Below are positions 1 to 8,901 of a stretch of 64,000 bases of DNA, in pieces. Every line of letters starts with the position of its first letter. Position 1 is the stretch's first letter. Source of the stretch: Stenotrophomonas sp. MYb238 (GTDB lineage: Bacteria > Pseudomonadota > Gammaproteobacteria > Xanthomonadales > Xanthomonadaceae); NCBI RefSeq assembly GCF_009496535.1, contig NZ_WIDL01000010.1, forward strand, positions 1 to 64,000, read 5' to 3'. Both the position numbers and the translations under genes were made by a program. The notes below the pieces were generated by a model. It saw nothing but the letters and a program-made list of their open reading frames with translations. It had not been told where the DNA came from and did not search any database.

Positions 1-135
1 GCGCAAACGCGCCCTTTAGTGAAGCCGCGACGGCCGATCCGGATATGCCGACGCCCGGGCGGGGGCCCGGGCGTTCAGCTTTCCTGTCCAGAGAAATCAC
101 GGAGAGACCGCCGTTGTCAAGCGGCGGCGCGTGAC
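1..135. other. Left edge: probable last codons of a plus-strand gene, then intergenic
   Basis: The first 19 bases read R-K-R-A-L-stop in one plus-strand frame and may be the tail of a gene lying to the left, but this is too short to identify. A GC-rich hairpin follows (listed separately). A second small inverted repeat (ccgccg/cggcgg) lies near 109-128, just past the stop of the minus-strand RDD gene. Confidence 0.3.
51..74 (+). terminator. GC-rich hairpin, possible intrinsic terminator
   Basis: The arms acgcccggg (51-59) and cccgggcgt (66-74) form a 9-bp perfect stem with a 6-nt loop, followed by TCAGCTTTCC. The T-tract is weak. It sits about 30 nt after the presumed stop at base 19, so plus-strand termination is the likelier role. 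Confidence 0.4.
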
Positions 136-1056
136 TCAGCTGAAATTGGAGGCGGCGATGCCGATCACCGCCAGGAGCGCGACGATACCCACCACGACCA
201 GCACGCCGAACAGCGACAGGATCACGATGGTCACCGTGCCCAGGCCGCGCTGCTGCCATTCCGGATGGTCGGTGAACGCCCATTTGTCCACCACCAGGGT
301 GTCGCAGATCATGTCGTGCAGGCCCTGCTTGCGCTCGGTGAAGGCAGCCATCAGGTAGCCGATGCACAGGATCAGGCCGCTGAGCATGGCGGCGAAGTAG
401 CGGCCGATGCCGCGGGCTATGGTGATCCGCTCGCCGTTGCTGCGCACCACCTTGATGCCCACCGCCATCTTGCCCAGCGTGGCCTTGCCCGACGAGGCGT
501 GGAAGCCGGCGTAGTAGGCGGCCGACAGGCCGATGGAGATGAGGTTGGTCAGCAGCTGGATCGCGATGAAGCCGGCGCCCATGGCGTCGCTGCCGCCGCC
601 CAGGCCGGCCATGCCGATGCCCAGCACCATGCCGATGACCATGGCGATCACGCCGCCGACCATGCCGACGACCAGGCTGTCGATGAAATAGGCCGCCACG
701 CGCTTCCAGAAGCCGGCGTAGACGATCTCGCCGCCATTGACCACCGCCTCGCCCATCCCGGTGCTGGCGGGGGCGGCGTAGGGCGAATACGGGCTGGCGG
801 CGGCCTTGGTTACGGCGGTGCCGTCCTCGATGGCCTGGTAGTCCGCGCGCAGGTCGATGCCGGTGCCGGCGTCCGCCTGCACCAGCAGCTGCAGTTCCTC
901 GGCCATCGCCGAGAGCGGCTGCCACTGCGACATGCCCTCGCGCCAGACCAGGGTGGCCAGGTCCAGTTCGTTCCTGCGGAACTTGTCGCGGAGGATGTCG
1001 GCCTCGACCGGCCCATGCCGCTCGCGCTGGGCATCGGCGTAGTACCACTGACTCAT
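136..1056 (-). CDS. GYF_2 domain plus RDD family membrane protein
   Basis: This 306-aa protein begins with a GYF_2/DUF4339 module (about residues 3-52: WYYADAQRERHGPVE, then LVWREGMSQWQPL), the small Trp-rich domain often found in front of membrane modules. A linker leads to an RDD domain with about four hydrophobic segments (near 118-148, 162-185, 218-240 and 272-304) and the RVAAYFIDSLV signature. RDD proteins are inner-membrane proteins; some have been linked to ion exchange, but function here is unknown. The gene follows a second GYF_2 gene on the same strand after 35 nt, so the two are probably co-transcribed. The start has a GGGGAA motif 7 nt upstream. Confidence 0.85.
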   Translation of the reverse strand: MSQWYYADAQRERHGPVEADILRDKFRRNELDLATLVWREGMSQWQPLSAMAEELQLLVQADAGTGIDLRADYQAIEDGTAVTKAAASPYSPYAAPASTGMGEAVVNGGEIVYAGFWKRVAAYFIDSLVVGMVGGVIAMVIGMVLGIGMAGLGGGSDAMGAGFIAIQLLTNLISIGLSAAYYAGFHASSGKATLGKMAVGIKVVRSNGERITIARGIGRYFAAMLSGLILCIGYLMAAFTERKQGLHDMICDTLVVDKWAFTDHPEWQQRGLGTVTIVILSLFGVLVVVGIVALLAVIGIAASNFS

Positions 1057-1091
1057 CTAAATGTTCCCCGTAATGTTCTGTTCGTCCTGAA

Positions 1092-1802
1092 TCAGCCGCG
1101 ACAGTGGGCCGGCAGATGTTTGTCCGCCACGTCGGAGCTGCAGGACCAGGTGGCGGTCTGCGTATCGTAGTCGAGCCAGAGGTGCTTGCCGTCAAGCGCC
1201 GCTTTTCCGGGAACGTGGAAGCGCGCTTCCAGGCCGCAGTGGTCGTTGCCGAAGCGGCCGATGCGCACGGCCGCGATATCGCCGCCGGCGTAGCTTTCCG
1301 GGCTGTGGAAACCTTCGTCGCCGTTGACCGGGCAATGGCCGCCGGTCGTCAGGGAATGGGCGACGTCGGCGGCCAGCGGCTGCAGCTGGGCGTGCGCGGC
1401 CGTCACTTTCGCGCGCAGCAGGTAATCGTTGTAGGCCGGCACCGCGATCGCCGCGAGGATGCCGCCGACCGCCACCACTATCAGGCCGCCCACGGCGGCG
1501 ACGATGCCGAAGATGGCGCAGCCGGACAATCCGGGCCTGGGCGCCGGTGCCGGTGCGACGACGTGCACATGCTGCACCTGGGGCGGCAGCGGCGGCACGG
1601 CCGGTTCCGGCGCGGGGCCGGCGGGCATGTCCAAGCCGAGCTCGGCGGCGAAGTCGCGCAGCGGACGCCAGTCGCCGGCGCCCTCGCGCCAGACCAGGGT
1701 ATCGCCGGCGATGCGCCCGGAGCGGAACAGCGCGGCGATGTTCTCGGCGGGCAGCGGGCCGCGGCGTTCGCGGTTGCCCTCGGCATAGAACCACTGGCTC
1801 AT
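1092..1802 (-). CDS. GYF_2 domain fused to a type IV pilin-like helix and Cys-containing tail
   Basis: The 236-aa product opens with MSQWFYAEGNRERRGPLP, a GYF_2 domain (about 1-50) close to that of the downstream RDD gene. A Pro-rich linker follows (about 60-90), then a long hydrophobic helix containing GGILAAIAVPAYNDYLLRAK, which matches the N-terminal helix of PilA-type pilins. The prepilin cleavage site and Glu5 are absent, so the helix is internal and probably acts as a membrane anchor. The C-terminal part has four Cys (HCPV, HCGL, WSCS, AHCR) that could form two disulfides, as in minor pilins. The ATG at 1802 is chosen because AAGGAA lies 5 nt upstream and the GYF_2 domain starts there. 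Role unknown. Confidence 0.8.
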   Translation of the reverse strand: MSQWFYAEGNRERRGPLPAENIAALFRSGRIAGDTLVWREGAGDWRPLRDFAAELGLDMPAGPAPEPAVPPLPPQVQHVHVVAPAPAPRPGLSGCAIFGIVAAVGGLIVVAVGGILAAIAVPAYNDYLLRAKVTAAHAQLQPLAADVAHSLTTGGHCPVNGDEGFHSPESYAGGDIAAVRIGRFGNDHCGLEARFHVPGKAALDGKHLWLDYDTQTATWSCSSDVADKHLPAHCRG

Positions 1803-1969
1803 GGGGATTTCCTTATGCGGGTGCCGTGGCGGCGGCGCGCCGCCTGCCTTCGTCATGATGCAGGGGTGGCCTCAGCCGCGACCGGCCTTGCCGCGAAGCG
1901 GCCGTTTCAACGGGGGCCATCGGGTGGAGGAGTAAAGGGCAGGCGAGGTGCCGCGGTCGACCCTCGCCC

Positions 1970-2443
1970 TCAATGCAGCGGTTCGGGCTCGTCGACGAAC
2001 ATCTGGGTTTCCATCCAGGCATAGGCCGCTTCGGCGCCCGGCTGGTTGAACAGCACCATCAATACGACCCACTTGAGGTCGTCCAGGTCCAGTTCGTCCT
2101 GGTCCAGCGCCATCGCGCGGTCCAGGACCAGCTCGCGCTGGTCGGCGTCGAGGATGCCGTGCTGTTCCAGGAACAGCAGGAAGCCGCGGCTCTCCACGTC
2201 CAGCTTGTCCAGCTCGGGGCCATGGAAGATGCGCACCGGCCCGTCCACGCGCGCCTGGCCCACGGCGGGGCGCTGCTCGGCCAGCGCATCGAGCCAGTCG
2301 AACGCCTTGTTGATCTCGGTGGGGCTGAAACCGGCCTGGATCAGGCCGTTCTGCAGCGAATCGCGGTCTCTTATGAGATCGGCGTCCTCGCTGAAATAGT
2401 GTTCGAACAGATACAGCAGGACGTCCAGGATGCTCTCTTTCAT
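1970..2443 (-). CDS. smg: Smg family protein (DUF494)
   Basis: This 157-aa protein starts [16 protein letters not shown] and is acidic and helical throughout, as in the Smg/DUF494 family (E. coli Smg is also 157 aa). The family has no firmly assigned biochemical activity. It lies directly downstream of dprA on the same strand, the conserved gammaproteobacterial order dprA-smg. An upstream in-frame extension to 2635 would overlap the end of dprA and lacks homology to the family, so the ATG at 2443 is used. Confidence 0.93.
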   Translation of the reverse strand: MKESILDVLLYLFEHYFSEDADLIRDRDSLQNGLIQAGFSPTEINKAFDWLDALAEQRPAVGQARVDGPVRIFHGPELDKLDVESRGFLLFLEQHGILDADQRELVLDRAMALDQDELDLDDLKWVVLMVLFNQPGAEAAYAWMETQMFVDEPEPLH

Positions 2444-2487
2444 TGCCCTCGGCCTGCGCCAAGCGGCGCTGTGGAGGTGAAGGAACC

Positions 2488-3645
2488 TCAGGTTCGGGTG
2501 TAGCAGCCGTATGCGGACGACACCTTTCCCTCCAGTTCCATGGCCAGCAGCATGGATGACAGCCTGCTGGCCGTCAATCCGGTGCGTCTGATCAGTGAAT
2601 CCATACCGGTTGGGTCGTGGCCCAGCGCATTCCACAAGCGCTGGTAGTCCGGGTCCGGTGGGGCGAAGGCCGGGCAGGGGGCGCCCGGCGCATCCGGAAT
2701 GGGGGTCGACAACCGGTTTTGCAAGGCGCCCGCCAGTTCGCCGGCCAGATTGGCCACGCCTTCAAGGATGTCGGCCGCCTGTGTCACCAGTGTTGCGCCG
2801 TCGCGTATCAGCCGGTGGCAGCCGCGCGCCATAGGATTGCGGATGGAGCCGGGTACCGCGAACACCTCGCGGCCGGCCTCGGCGGCCAGCCGCGCGGTGA
2901 TCAGGGCGCCGGAGCGTTCGGCCGCCTCGATCACCACCGTGCCCAGCGACAGCGCGGCCAGCAGCCGGTTGCGGGCGGGGAACTGACCATTGCGCGGCGG
3001 CGTGCCGGGCGGGTATTCGCTGACCACCGCGCCGCTGGCCGCGACCTGTTCCTGCAGGAGGGCATGCCGGCGGGGATAGGCCAGGTCCGGGCCGGTGCCG
3101 ATCACGGCGAAGGTGGCGCCACCGCCATCGAGCGCGGCGCGGTGCGCCGCCGCGTCGATGCCCGCGGCCAGCCCGCTGCCGATGCACAGGCCCGTCGCCG
3201 ACAGCGCGCGTGCGAGATCGTAGGCGTTGTCGCGCCCGCCCGCGCTGGGGTTGCGGCTGCCGACGATGGCGATCGCGGGCTGCCAGAGACAGGCCGGGTC
3301 GCCATCGACGAACAGCGCCAGCGGGGGATTCGGGCTGCTGCGCAACAGCGGCGGGTAGTCGGCATCCTGCCAGCCGATCAGGTGGTGGCGCGGATGTTCC
3401 AGCCAGCGGCGGGCCTGTTCCACGCGCTCCGGCCCGGGGGCGGCAAGGGCGTTGGCCGGGCGTGGGCCGAGGCCGGTCGCGGCCCAGGCCGTGGGGCCTG
3501 CCGCCAGCGCATCCGCGGCGTTGCCGAAGCGGTCGAGCAGATCGCGGGCCGCACGGGCCGGGCCGCCGGCCATGACCAGCGCCAGCAGGGCGTCGACTTC
3601 AGCGCGGCGGCGGTCATCGTCAGCAGGAGTAGGCATGCCCGGCAT
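2488..3645 (-). CDS. dprA: DNA-processing protein DprA (Smf)
   Basis: DprA binds incoming single-stranded DNA in the cytoplasm during natural transformation and loads RecA on it. The protein has an N-terminal helical region (about 10-90) and a Rossmann-like DprA core with the [39 protein letters not shown] and [22 protein letters not shown] blocks. The C-terminal winged helix (DprA_WH, about 315-385) includes [19 protein letters not shown]. Length of about 385 aa is normal. Two ATGs nine bases apart (3645 and 3636) are both possible and neither has a strong ribosome-binding site. It precedes smg by about 44 nt, so they probably share a transcript. Confidence 0.95.
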   Translation of the reverse strand: MPGMPTPADDDRRRAEVDALLALVMAGGPARAARDLLDRFGNAADALAAGPTAWAATGLGPRPANALAAPGPERVEQARRWLEHPRHHLIGWQDADYPPLLRSSPNPPLALFVDGDPACLWQPAIAIVGSRNPSAGGRDNAYDLARALSATGLCIGSGLAAGIDAAAHRAALDGGGATFAVIGTGPDLAYPRRHALLQEQVAASGAVVSEYPPGTPPRNGQFPARNRLLAALSLGTVVIEAAERSGALITARLAAEAGREVFAVPGSIRNPMARGCHRLIRDGATLVTQAADILEGVANLAGELAGALQNRLSTPIPDAPGAPCPAFAPPDPDYQRLWNALGHDPTGMDSLIRRTGLTASRLSSMLLAMELEGKVSSAYGCYTRT

Positions 3646-3661
3646 GCTGGCGCCGAAACGG

Positions 3662-3685
3662 CGACGGCGCCCTCGGGCGCCGTCG
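3662..3685 (-). terminator. Hairpin between the LysM gene and dprA
   Basis: A 10-bp perfect stem (cgacggcgcc / ggcgccgtcg) with loop ctcg lies 30 nt past the LysM stop and just upstream of dprA. There is no proper T-tract, so it may only attenuate transcription into dprA. Confidence 0.4.
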
Positions 3686-3714
3686 TGGTGCAACGTCGGT
3701 TTCTGCCGCGACGG

Positions 3715-4851
3715 CTACTGCGCGTCGGGATGCTTGAGCTCGTAACCGACGCGCGCCGGCTTGGTGCCTTCCATCACCAGCGCATAGCTGACCTTGTCGA
3801 AGGTGCGGAACACCATGGCATGGGCGGCGTACTCGTCGGGCAGCGACACGCGGCCGGCACCCGGCTTCAGCGCGTCGTCCGTGCGCGAGGTCGCCATGCC
3901 GGTCACGCGGTCGTTGACGTGGCGCCCGCTGCGCCAGACCGAGAACACGGTGCCGTTGTCGATGCCGTCGCGGCTGCCGCCGGAAATGGCGATGACGTCG
4001 CGCGGGCCGCCGGAGGTAAGAGCGTCGGCTACAGCCAGCACGCGCAGGTGGCCGTCGGTGAACGACGCGGCCGGCGCATGCGGAACGAACTGGAGGTCGT
4101 AGGGATTGGCCTGCACCGGCACCAGGCGGTCGCCGGCGCGGACCTCGCGGCCACTGTCCTGCAACAGCAGGGTGGACGCCTCGCGCTCGCCGCTGCCGAC
4201 ATGGCTTACGGTGCCGACGGCGACCTGGGCCAGTTCGTAGCCGAGCAGTTCATGGCGGTCGCTGCTGGCGACATAGCTCTTCCACAGGTTGCCGGTGAGC
4301 GGCGTGGTGTCGCCACGGACGTCCAGGTCGTCGCTGGGCTTGGGCTGGCCGTAACGGACCGTGGGCCGCAGCAGCGCGTAGCGCTGGCCCGGCTGGGCGC
4401 CCTGCAGGCCGCGCACGTAGGCCTGCTGGCCGGCGCTGCCGCGCAGGCGGTTGTCCTCCAGGCCGACGACATAGGGCAGCTCCTTGAAGCTGTCCATGAT
4501 GGACAGGTTCTTCAGGAACGGTTCAATCTCGGACAGCGGCACCGCGTTGATCGGCGCCTCGTCGCGCCTGCCCGGCTGGACCGTGGCCCGCGGGGTCACG
4601 CGGTCCAGGTAGGCCAGGCTCAGCACGTCGCCCGGATAGATCAGGTGCGGATTGCTGACCTGCGGGTTGGCCTGCCAGATTTCCGGCCAAAGCCACGGCT
4701 TCTTCAGGAAACGGGCGGCGATGTCCCACAGCGTGTCGCCCTTCCGCACCACATAGGTGTCGGGATGGGTGGCGCCCGATTCCACCGCCACGGCATAGGT
4801 CGTCACGGTCAGCAACGCGACGGCGGCGACCGTACGTAATTGTTTCAGCAT
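3715..4851 (-). CDS. LysM domain secreted protein
   Basis: The 378-aa product has a Sec signal peptide (MLKQLRTVAAVALLTVTTYAV, cleavage near residue 22) and a single LysM motif at about 32-85 (TYVVRKGDTLWDIAARF, then NPHLIYPGDVLSL), which binds peptidoglycan. About 290 residues without a recognisable catalytic domain follow. This matches the LysM protein encoded between def and dprA in many gammaproteobacteria; its role is undefined but presumably periplasmic and cell-wall associated. The ATG at 4851 is chosen because it starts the signal peptide. It is divergent from def with about 130 nt between starts. Confidence 0.9.
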   Translation of the reverse strand: MLKQLRTVAAVALLTVTTYAVAVESGATHPDTYVVRKGDTLWDIAARFLKKPWLWPEIWQANPQVSNPHLIYPGDVLSLAYLDRVTPRATVQPGRRDEAPINAVPLSEIEPFLKNLSIMDSFKELPYVVGLEDNRLRGSAGQQAYVRGLQGAQPGQRYALLRPTVRYGQPKPSDDLDVRGDTTPLTGNLWKSYVASSDRHELLGYELAQVAVGTVSHVGSGEREASTLLLQDSGREVRAGDRLVPVQANPYDLQFVPHAPAASFTDGHLRVLAVADALTSGGPRDVIAISGGSRDGIDNGTVFSVWRSGRHVNDRVTGMATSRTDDALKPGAGRVSLPDEYAAHAMVFRTFDKVSYALVMEGTKPARVGYELKHPDAQ

Positions 4852-4885
4852 GGCTGCGATCTGCCTGATTCCCCAACAGGTTCGC

Positions 4886-4934
4886 GCACTATAGTGCAGA
4901 ACCCGGGGCGCCGGGCAAGCGCAGGCGCTAGAAT
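4886..4934. promoter_or_regulatory. Divergent promoter region, LysM gene / def
   Basis: A perfect 12-bp palindrome gcactatagtgc (4886-4897) contains a TATAGT that could serve as the -10 of the minus-strand LysM gene. A TAGAAT at 4929-4934, 48 nt before the def ATG, is a plausible -10 for def. No good -35 is visible for either. Confidence 0.35.
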
Positions 4935-4982
4935 TGGGACGTCCTGCCGGATTGCGCGGCATATCCCCTATCGGTGTACCCC

Positions 4983-5498
4983 ATGGCCCTCCTGCCCATT
5001 CTCGAATTCCCCGACCCGCGGCTGCGTACCAAGGCCGCTGCCGTCGACGCCGCCGAAGTGACCACGCCGGCCTTCCAGCAGCTGCTCGACGACATGTTCC
5101 AGACCATGTACGACGCGCCCGGCATTGGACTGGCCGCCAGCCAGGTGGACGTGCACAAGCGCTTCATGGTCATCGACGTCAGCGAGGAGCACGACGCGCC
5201 GCAGGTGTTCATCAACCCGCGGATCGCCAGCGCCAGCGAAAGCGGCCGCGTCTACCAGGAAGGCTGCCTGTCGGTGCCCGGCATCTATGCCGACGTGACC
5301 CGCGCCGACAGCATCGTCGTGCATTTCCTCGACCGCGAGGGCAAGGAGCGCGAACTGGCCGCCGACGGCCTGCTGGCCACCTGCATCCAGCACGAGATGG
5401 ACCACCTGGACGGCAAGCTGTTCATCGACTACCTCTCGCCGCTCAAGCGCGAGATGGTGCGCAAGAAGCTGGCCAAGCAGCGCAAGCACGTCGCCTGA
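4983..5498 (+). CDS. def: Peptide deformylase
   Basis: Peptide deformylase is a cytoplasmic metalloenzyme that removes the formyl group from the initiator Met of nascent proteins. All three family motifs are present: GIGLAASQ (47-54), EGCLS (93-97, metal ligand Cys95) and HEMDH (137-141, two His ligands and catalytic Glu). The length of 171 aa is typical. A GTG at 4974 is in frame, but homologues begin at the ATG ([11 protein letters not shown]), so 4983 is used. It is followed by fmt, the enzyme that adds the formyl group. Confidence 0.97.
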   Translation: MALLPILEFPDPRLRTKAAAVDAAEVTTPAFQQLLDDMFQTMYDAPGIGLAASQVDVHKRFMVIDVSEEHDAPQVFINPRIASASESGRVYQEGCLSVPGIYADVTRADSIVVHFLDREGKERELAADGLLATCIQHEMDHLDGKLFIDYLSPLKREMVRKKLAKQRKHVA

Positions 5499-5541
5499 GG
5501 CGGGCCGCCCGGCCTGTCCGGGCCTTCCGTCCGCGCATCGC

Positions 5542-5570
5542 ACGGCGCCGTCCTCGGCGCCGTCGTTCTT
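5542..5570 (+). terminator. Hairpin between def and fmt
   Basis: A 9-bp stem acggcgccg/cggcgccgt with loop tcct is followed by CGTTCTTTCC. It lies 18 nt before fmt and may partly attenuate def-fmt readthrough. The stem resembles the hairpin at 3662-3685. Confidence 0.4.
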
Positions 5571-5587
5571 TCCGGGAGTTGAATCGC

Positions 5588-6511
5588 ATGAGAATCGTTT
5601 TTGCCGGTACGCCGGAATTCGCCGTCGCTTCGCTCGGGGCCGCCGCGCGCCACCATGAAGTGGTTGCCGTCTACACCCAGCCCGACCGCCCGGCCGGCCG
5701 CGGCCGCGGCCTGATGCCGTCGCCGGTCAAGCTCGAGGCCATCGCCCGCGGCATCCCGGTGTTCCAGCCGGAGAGCCTGAAGACCCCGGAAGCCCAGCAG
5801 CAGCTGCGCGACCTGCAGCCGGACCTGATGATCGTGGTCGCCTACGGGCTGATCCTGCCGCGGGCGGTGCTCGCCATTCCCACCCACGGCTGCTGGAACG
5901 TGCATGCCTCGCTGCTGCCGCGCTGGCGCGGCGCCGCGCCGATCCAGCGTGCGATCGAGGCCGGCGACAGCGAGACCGGCGTCTGCCTGATGCAGATGGA
6001 AGCCGGGCTGGATACCGGTCCGGTGCTGCTGAGCCAGCGCACCCCGATCGCCGACACCGATACCGGCGGCCTGCTGCACGACCGCCTCGCCGAGATGGGC
6101 GCGCGGGTGCTGGCCGATGGCCTGGGCCTGCTGCGCGCGGGCCTCAAGCCGGTGGCGCAGGCCCAGCCGGAGGCCGGGGTCACCTATGCGCACAAGCTCG
6201 ACAAGGCCGAAGCCCGGCTGGACTGGAACCAGGACGCCGCCGCGCTGGCGCGGCGGGTGCGCGCGTTCAACCCATGGCCGGTGGCCGAGGCGACGCTGGC
6301 CGGCGAGCGCGTGCGCATCCATGGCGCCGTGGCCATCGACGGCGACCAGGGCAAGGCGCCCGGCACGGTGATCGGCGCGTCCCGCGACGGCATCGACATC
6401 GCCTGCGGACAGGGCGCGCTGCGCCTGCGCGTGGTGCAGCGCGAGGGCGGCAAGGCGATCACCGCCGCCGACTACCTCAACGCCCGGCGCGACCTGCCGG
6501 TCGGGGGCTGA
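5588..6511 (+). CDS. fmt: Methionyl-tRNA formyltransferase
   Basis: Fmt transfers a formyl group from 10-formyl-tetrahydrofolate to Met-tRNA(fMet) for translation initiation. The 307-aa protein begins [16 protein letters not shown] and carries the catalytic block [20 protein letters not shown] with the conserved Asn and His; the Asp of the triad lies in GLDTGPVL. The C-terminal OB-fold-like domain (about 205-300) includes [15 protein letters not shown] lies 9 nt upstream of the ATG. rsmB begins 4 nt after the stop, the conserved def-fmt-rsmB operon. Confidence 0.97.
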   Translation: MRIVFAGTPEFAVASLGAAARHHEVVAVYTQPDRPAGRGRGLMPSPVKLEAIARGIPVFQPESLKTPEAQQQLRDLQPDLMIVVAYGLILPRAVLAIPTHGCWNVHASLLPRWRGAAPIQRAIEAGDSETGVCLMQMEAGLDTGPVLLSQRTPIADTDTGGLLHDRLAEMGARVLADGLGLLRAGLKPVAQAQPEAGVTYAHKLDKAEARLDWNQDAAALARRVRAFNPWPVAEATLAGERVRIHGAVAIDGDQGKAPGTVIGASRDGIDIACGQGALRLRVVQREGGKAITAADYLNARRDLPVGG

Positions 6512-6515
6512 GCCG

Positions 6516-7862
6516 ATGGCGGTTTCGGCATCCGGTCCGTGGAAGGGCGGCGCAAAGCAGCAGCCGGGGGTGCAGACGCGCGTACTGGCGGCCAAGGTGC
6601 TGGCCGCGGTCATCGGCCGCGGCCGCTCGTTGAAGGCGGAGCTGGCGGCCACGTTGCCCAGGCTGGACGACAGCCGCGACCGCGCCCTGCTCGAGGCGAT
6701 CAGCTTCGCCACGCTGCGCCGCCGTTCCGTCTACGAACAGGCGCTGCGGCAGTGGCTGCAGAAACCGCTGGGACCACGCGACGGCGAACTGAAGGGGCTG
6801 CTGCTGGCCGGCTTCGCCCAGCTCGACGCGCTGGAACTGCCGGCGCACGCTGCGTTGTCGGCCACGGTCGAGGCGGCGCGCGCGCTGGGACGCGAGCGCC
6901 AGGCCGGCCTGGTCAACGCGGTGCTGCGCCGCGCCCAGCGCGAAGGATTCCCCGCCGCCCGCGCCGAGGACGCCTGGCCGGATTGGTTGCTGGAGCAGGT
7001 GCGGCGGGACTGGCCCGCGCAGGCCGAGGCGGTGTTCGCCGCCAGCCTGCAGCCCGCGCCGCTGTGGCTGCGGGTCAACCGCCAACGCCATGCGCGCGAC
7101 GCCTATCTGCAGCGCCTGCGGGAGGCGGGCATCGAGGGCGAGGCGTCGGCGCTGGCCGCCGATGCGATCCGCCTGCCGGTTGCGGTACCGGTCGCCAGCC
7201 TGCCGGATTTCGGCGAGGGCGGGGTATCGGTACAGGACCTGTCGGCGCAGCAGGTGGCCGATGCGCTGGCGCCGGCGCCCGGCGCCCGGGTGCTGGACGC
7301 CTGCGCCGCCCCGGGCGGCAAGTCCGCGCACCTGCTCGAACGTGATCCGGCCCTGCGCCTGCTGGCGCTGGACGTGGACGCGCGGCGTCTGCAGCGGATC
7401 CGCGAGACCTTCGCCCGCACCGGCGTGGGCGCGGCGGCGCAGGTACGCGCGGTGGATGCGGCCGACCTGGGCGCATGGTGGGACGGCGAGCCCTTCGACG
7501 CGGTGCTGCTGGACGCGCCGTGCTCGGCCACCGGTGTCGTCCGCCGCCAGCCCGACGTGCTGCTGCACCGCCGCCCTGGCGACATCGACGCGCTGGCCGC
7601 CCAGCAGGCGCGGCTGCTCGATGCCCTGTGGCGGGTGGTGGCGCCCGGCGGGGTGCTGCTGTACGCCACCTGCTCGATCCTGCGGCGCGAGAACCAGCAA
7701 CAGATTGCCGCCTTCCTGGCGCGGACTCCGGACGCCCGTATCGACGCGTTGCCGGAGGCTTTCGGCCATGGCGACGCGGGCACGCGCCAGCGCCTGCCGG
7801 GACAGCAAGGCGGCGACGGTTTCTTCCAGGCGCGGCTGGTGAAGGCGGCAGCGGACGCCTGA
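6516..7862 (+). CDS. rsmB: 16S rRNA (cytosine-967 C5) methyltransferase
   Basis: RsmB methylates C967 of 16S rRNA using S-adenosylmethionine. The 448-aa protein has an N-terminal NusB-like RNA-binding domain (about 20-150) and a C-terminal Nol1/Nop2/Sun methyltransferase domain. Visible motifs are the SAM loop [14 protein letters not shown], motif [17 protein letters not shown] and motif VI with the catalytic Cys in LLYATCSIL. The start is 4 nt after the fmt stop, consistent with translational coupling. Length is close to E. coli RsmB (429 aa). Confidence 0.96.
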   Translation: MAVSASGPWKGGAKQQPGVQTRVLAAKVLAAVIGRGRSLKAELAATLPRLDDSRDRALLEAISFATLRRRSVYEQALRQWLQKPLGPRDGELKGLLLAGFAQLDALELPAHAALSATVEAARALGRERQAGLVNAVLRRAQREGFPAARAEDAWPDWLLEQVRRDWPAQAEAVFAASLQPAPLWLRVNRQRHARDAYLQRLREAGIEGEASALAADAIRLPVAVPVASLPDFGEGGVSVQDLSAQQVADALAPAPGARVLDACAAPGGKSAHLLERDPALRLLALDVDARRLQRIRETFARTGVGAAAQVRAVDAADLGAWWDGEPFDAVLLDAPCSATGVVRRQPDVLLHRRPGDIDALAAQQARLLDALWRVVAPGGVLLYATCSILRRENQQQIAAFLARTPDARIDALPEAFGHGDAGTRQRLPGQQGGDGFFQARLVKAAADA

Positions 7863-8093
7863 TCGACGCCTTCCCTGGCTGAATGGCGGCCTTGCGGCCG
7901 GGATTCCCGTTCACATGGGCGCACGGGTGCGTGTGCAATCCTTGTGAAAATTTCCGCCTGTACCGTGACGGTCCCGTCCCGCCAATCTTGGCGGTGGCCA
8001 CACCGGGATATGCGATTGGGGACGGGGTTGTTCCGTCTCCGTCGGCAGGCGCGTCCCGCCATTCGTGCCTCACCAAACCCAGAAGTGTCCCGC

Positions 8094-8858
8094 ATGCCTC
8101 GGCCCACGACCGAACTGCCGATCTACGTGATCAACCTGCCCGCTTCGACCGACCGACGGTCGTCGATGGAGCGCCAGGGGGCCGCTCTGGGACTGCGGTT
8201 GCAATTCTTCGAAGCGGTGAACGGGCGCCAGCCGCATCCGTTGTTCGGTCACGTGGCCGAGAAGAAGCGGCTGTTGCGCAAGGGCCGGCCGTTCCGCCCC
8301 GGCGAAATCGGCTGCTGGGCGAGCCACTACCTGCTCTGGCGGCGTTGCCTGGAAAGCGGGCAGCCCATGATCGTCCTGGAGGACGACATCGCAATCGATC
8401 CGGCGCTGCCCGCGTTGCTGGCCGACCTGCGGCAGTTGCCGGACGAGGTGGGGTATTTCCGCCTGCATGCGGCCGACAGGCCGAGCGAACCCTGGCTCTG
8501 TTTCGGCGACCATGTCCTCCACCGCTACTGGCGCAGCCCCCTGTGCACGTTCGGCTATTACCTCGCGCCGGAGGCGGCCGTGCGCTTTCTGCGGCATGCC
8601 GACGAATGGGTGGTGGCAGTCGACGACTACATGGACCTGGCCTGGCTGCACGGCGTGGAATGCCTGGGCCTGAAACGCGGCCTGGTGAGCAGCGACGAAT
8701 CGTTCGATTCGATCATCCAGGCCCGCGAGGGGGAGAAGGAATCCGTCGGGCCGTGGCGCTGGCTGGCGCGGGAGGGCTACCGGTTGAGGCTCGACGTCCG
8801 CCGGCTCCTGCACGACCTGCCGGAGCGCTTCCGTACGCGGGCCGAGAGCTGCTCCTGA
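8094..8858 (+). CDS. Glycosyltransferase family 25 (LPS-type)
   Basis: This 254-aa protein starts MPRPTTELPIYVINLPASTD, the usual GT25 opening (YVINL..R). It has the metal-binding acidic motif in MIVLEDDIAIDPALP and the family block RPGEIGCWASHYLLWRRCLE. GT25 enzymes such as Lex-1/LpsA add a hexose, often galactose, to lipooligosaccharide at the cytoplasmic face; the acceptor here cannot be told. The start at 8094 is where homology begins; the longer frame to 7944 has no recognisable content. About 230 nt separate it from rsmB. It opens a surface-glycan gene group. Confidence 0.88.
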   Translation: MPRPTTELPIYVINLPASTDRRSSMERQGAALGLRLQFFEAVNGRQPHPLFGHVAEKKRLLRKGRPFRPGEIGCWASHYLLWRRCLESGQPMIVLEDDIAIDPALPALLADLRQLPDEVGYFRLHAADRPSEPWLCFGDHVLHRYWRSPLCTFGYYLAPEAAVRFLRHADEWVVAVDDYMDLAWLHGVECLGLKRGLVSSDESFDSIIQAREGEKESVGPWRWLAREGYRLRLDVRRLLHDLPERFRTRAESCS

Positions 8859-8901
8859 CGCGCCGGCGCGCGCCGCGTCCCGTGGTGACGCTCTGCCGAG
8901 A

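Noticed and set aside
19-1170. Long plus-strand open frame rich in His, Gln, Ala and Asp
   Set aside because: It is antisense to the GYF_2-RDD gene, has no family motifs, and the composition is what high-GC antisense frames give.
4934-5587. Extension of fmt upstream to 4934
   Set aside because: It would overlap def entirely and the extra residues are low-complexity; homologues begin at [11 protein letters not shown].
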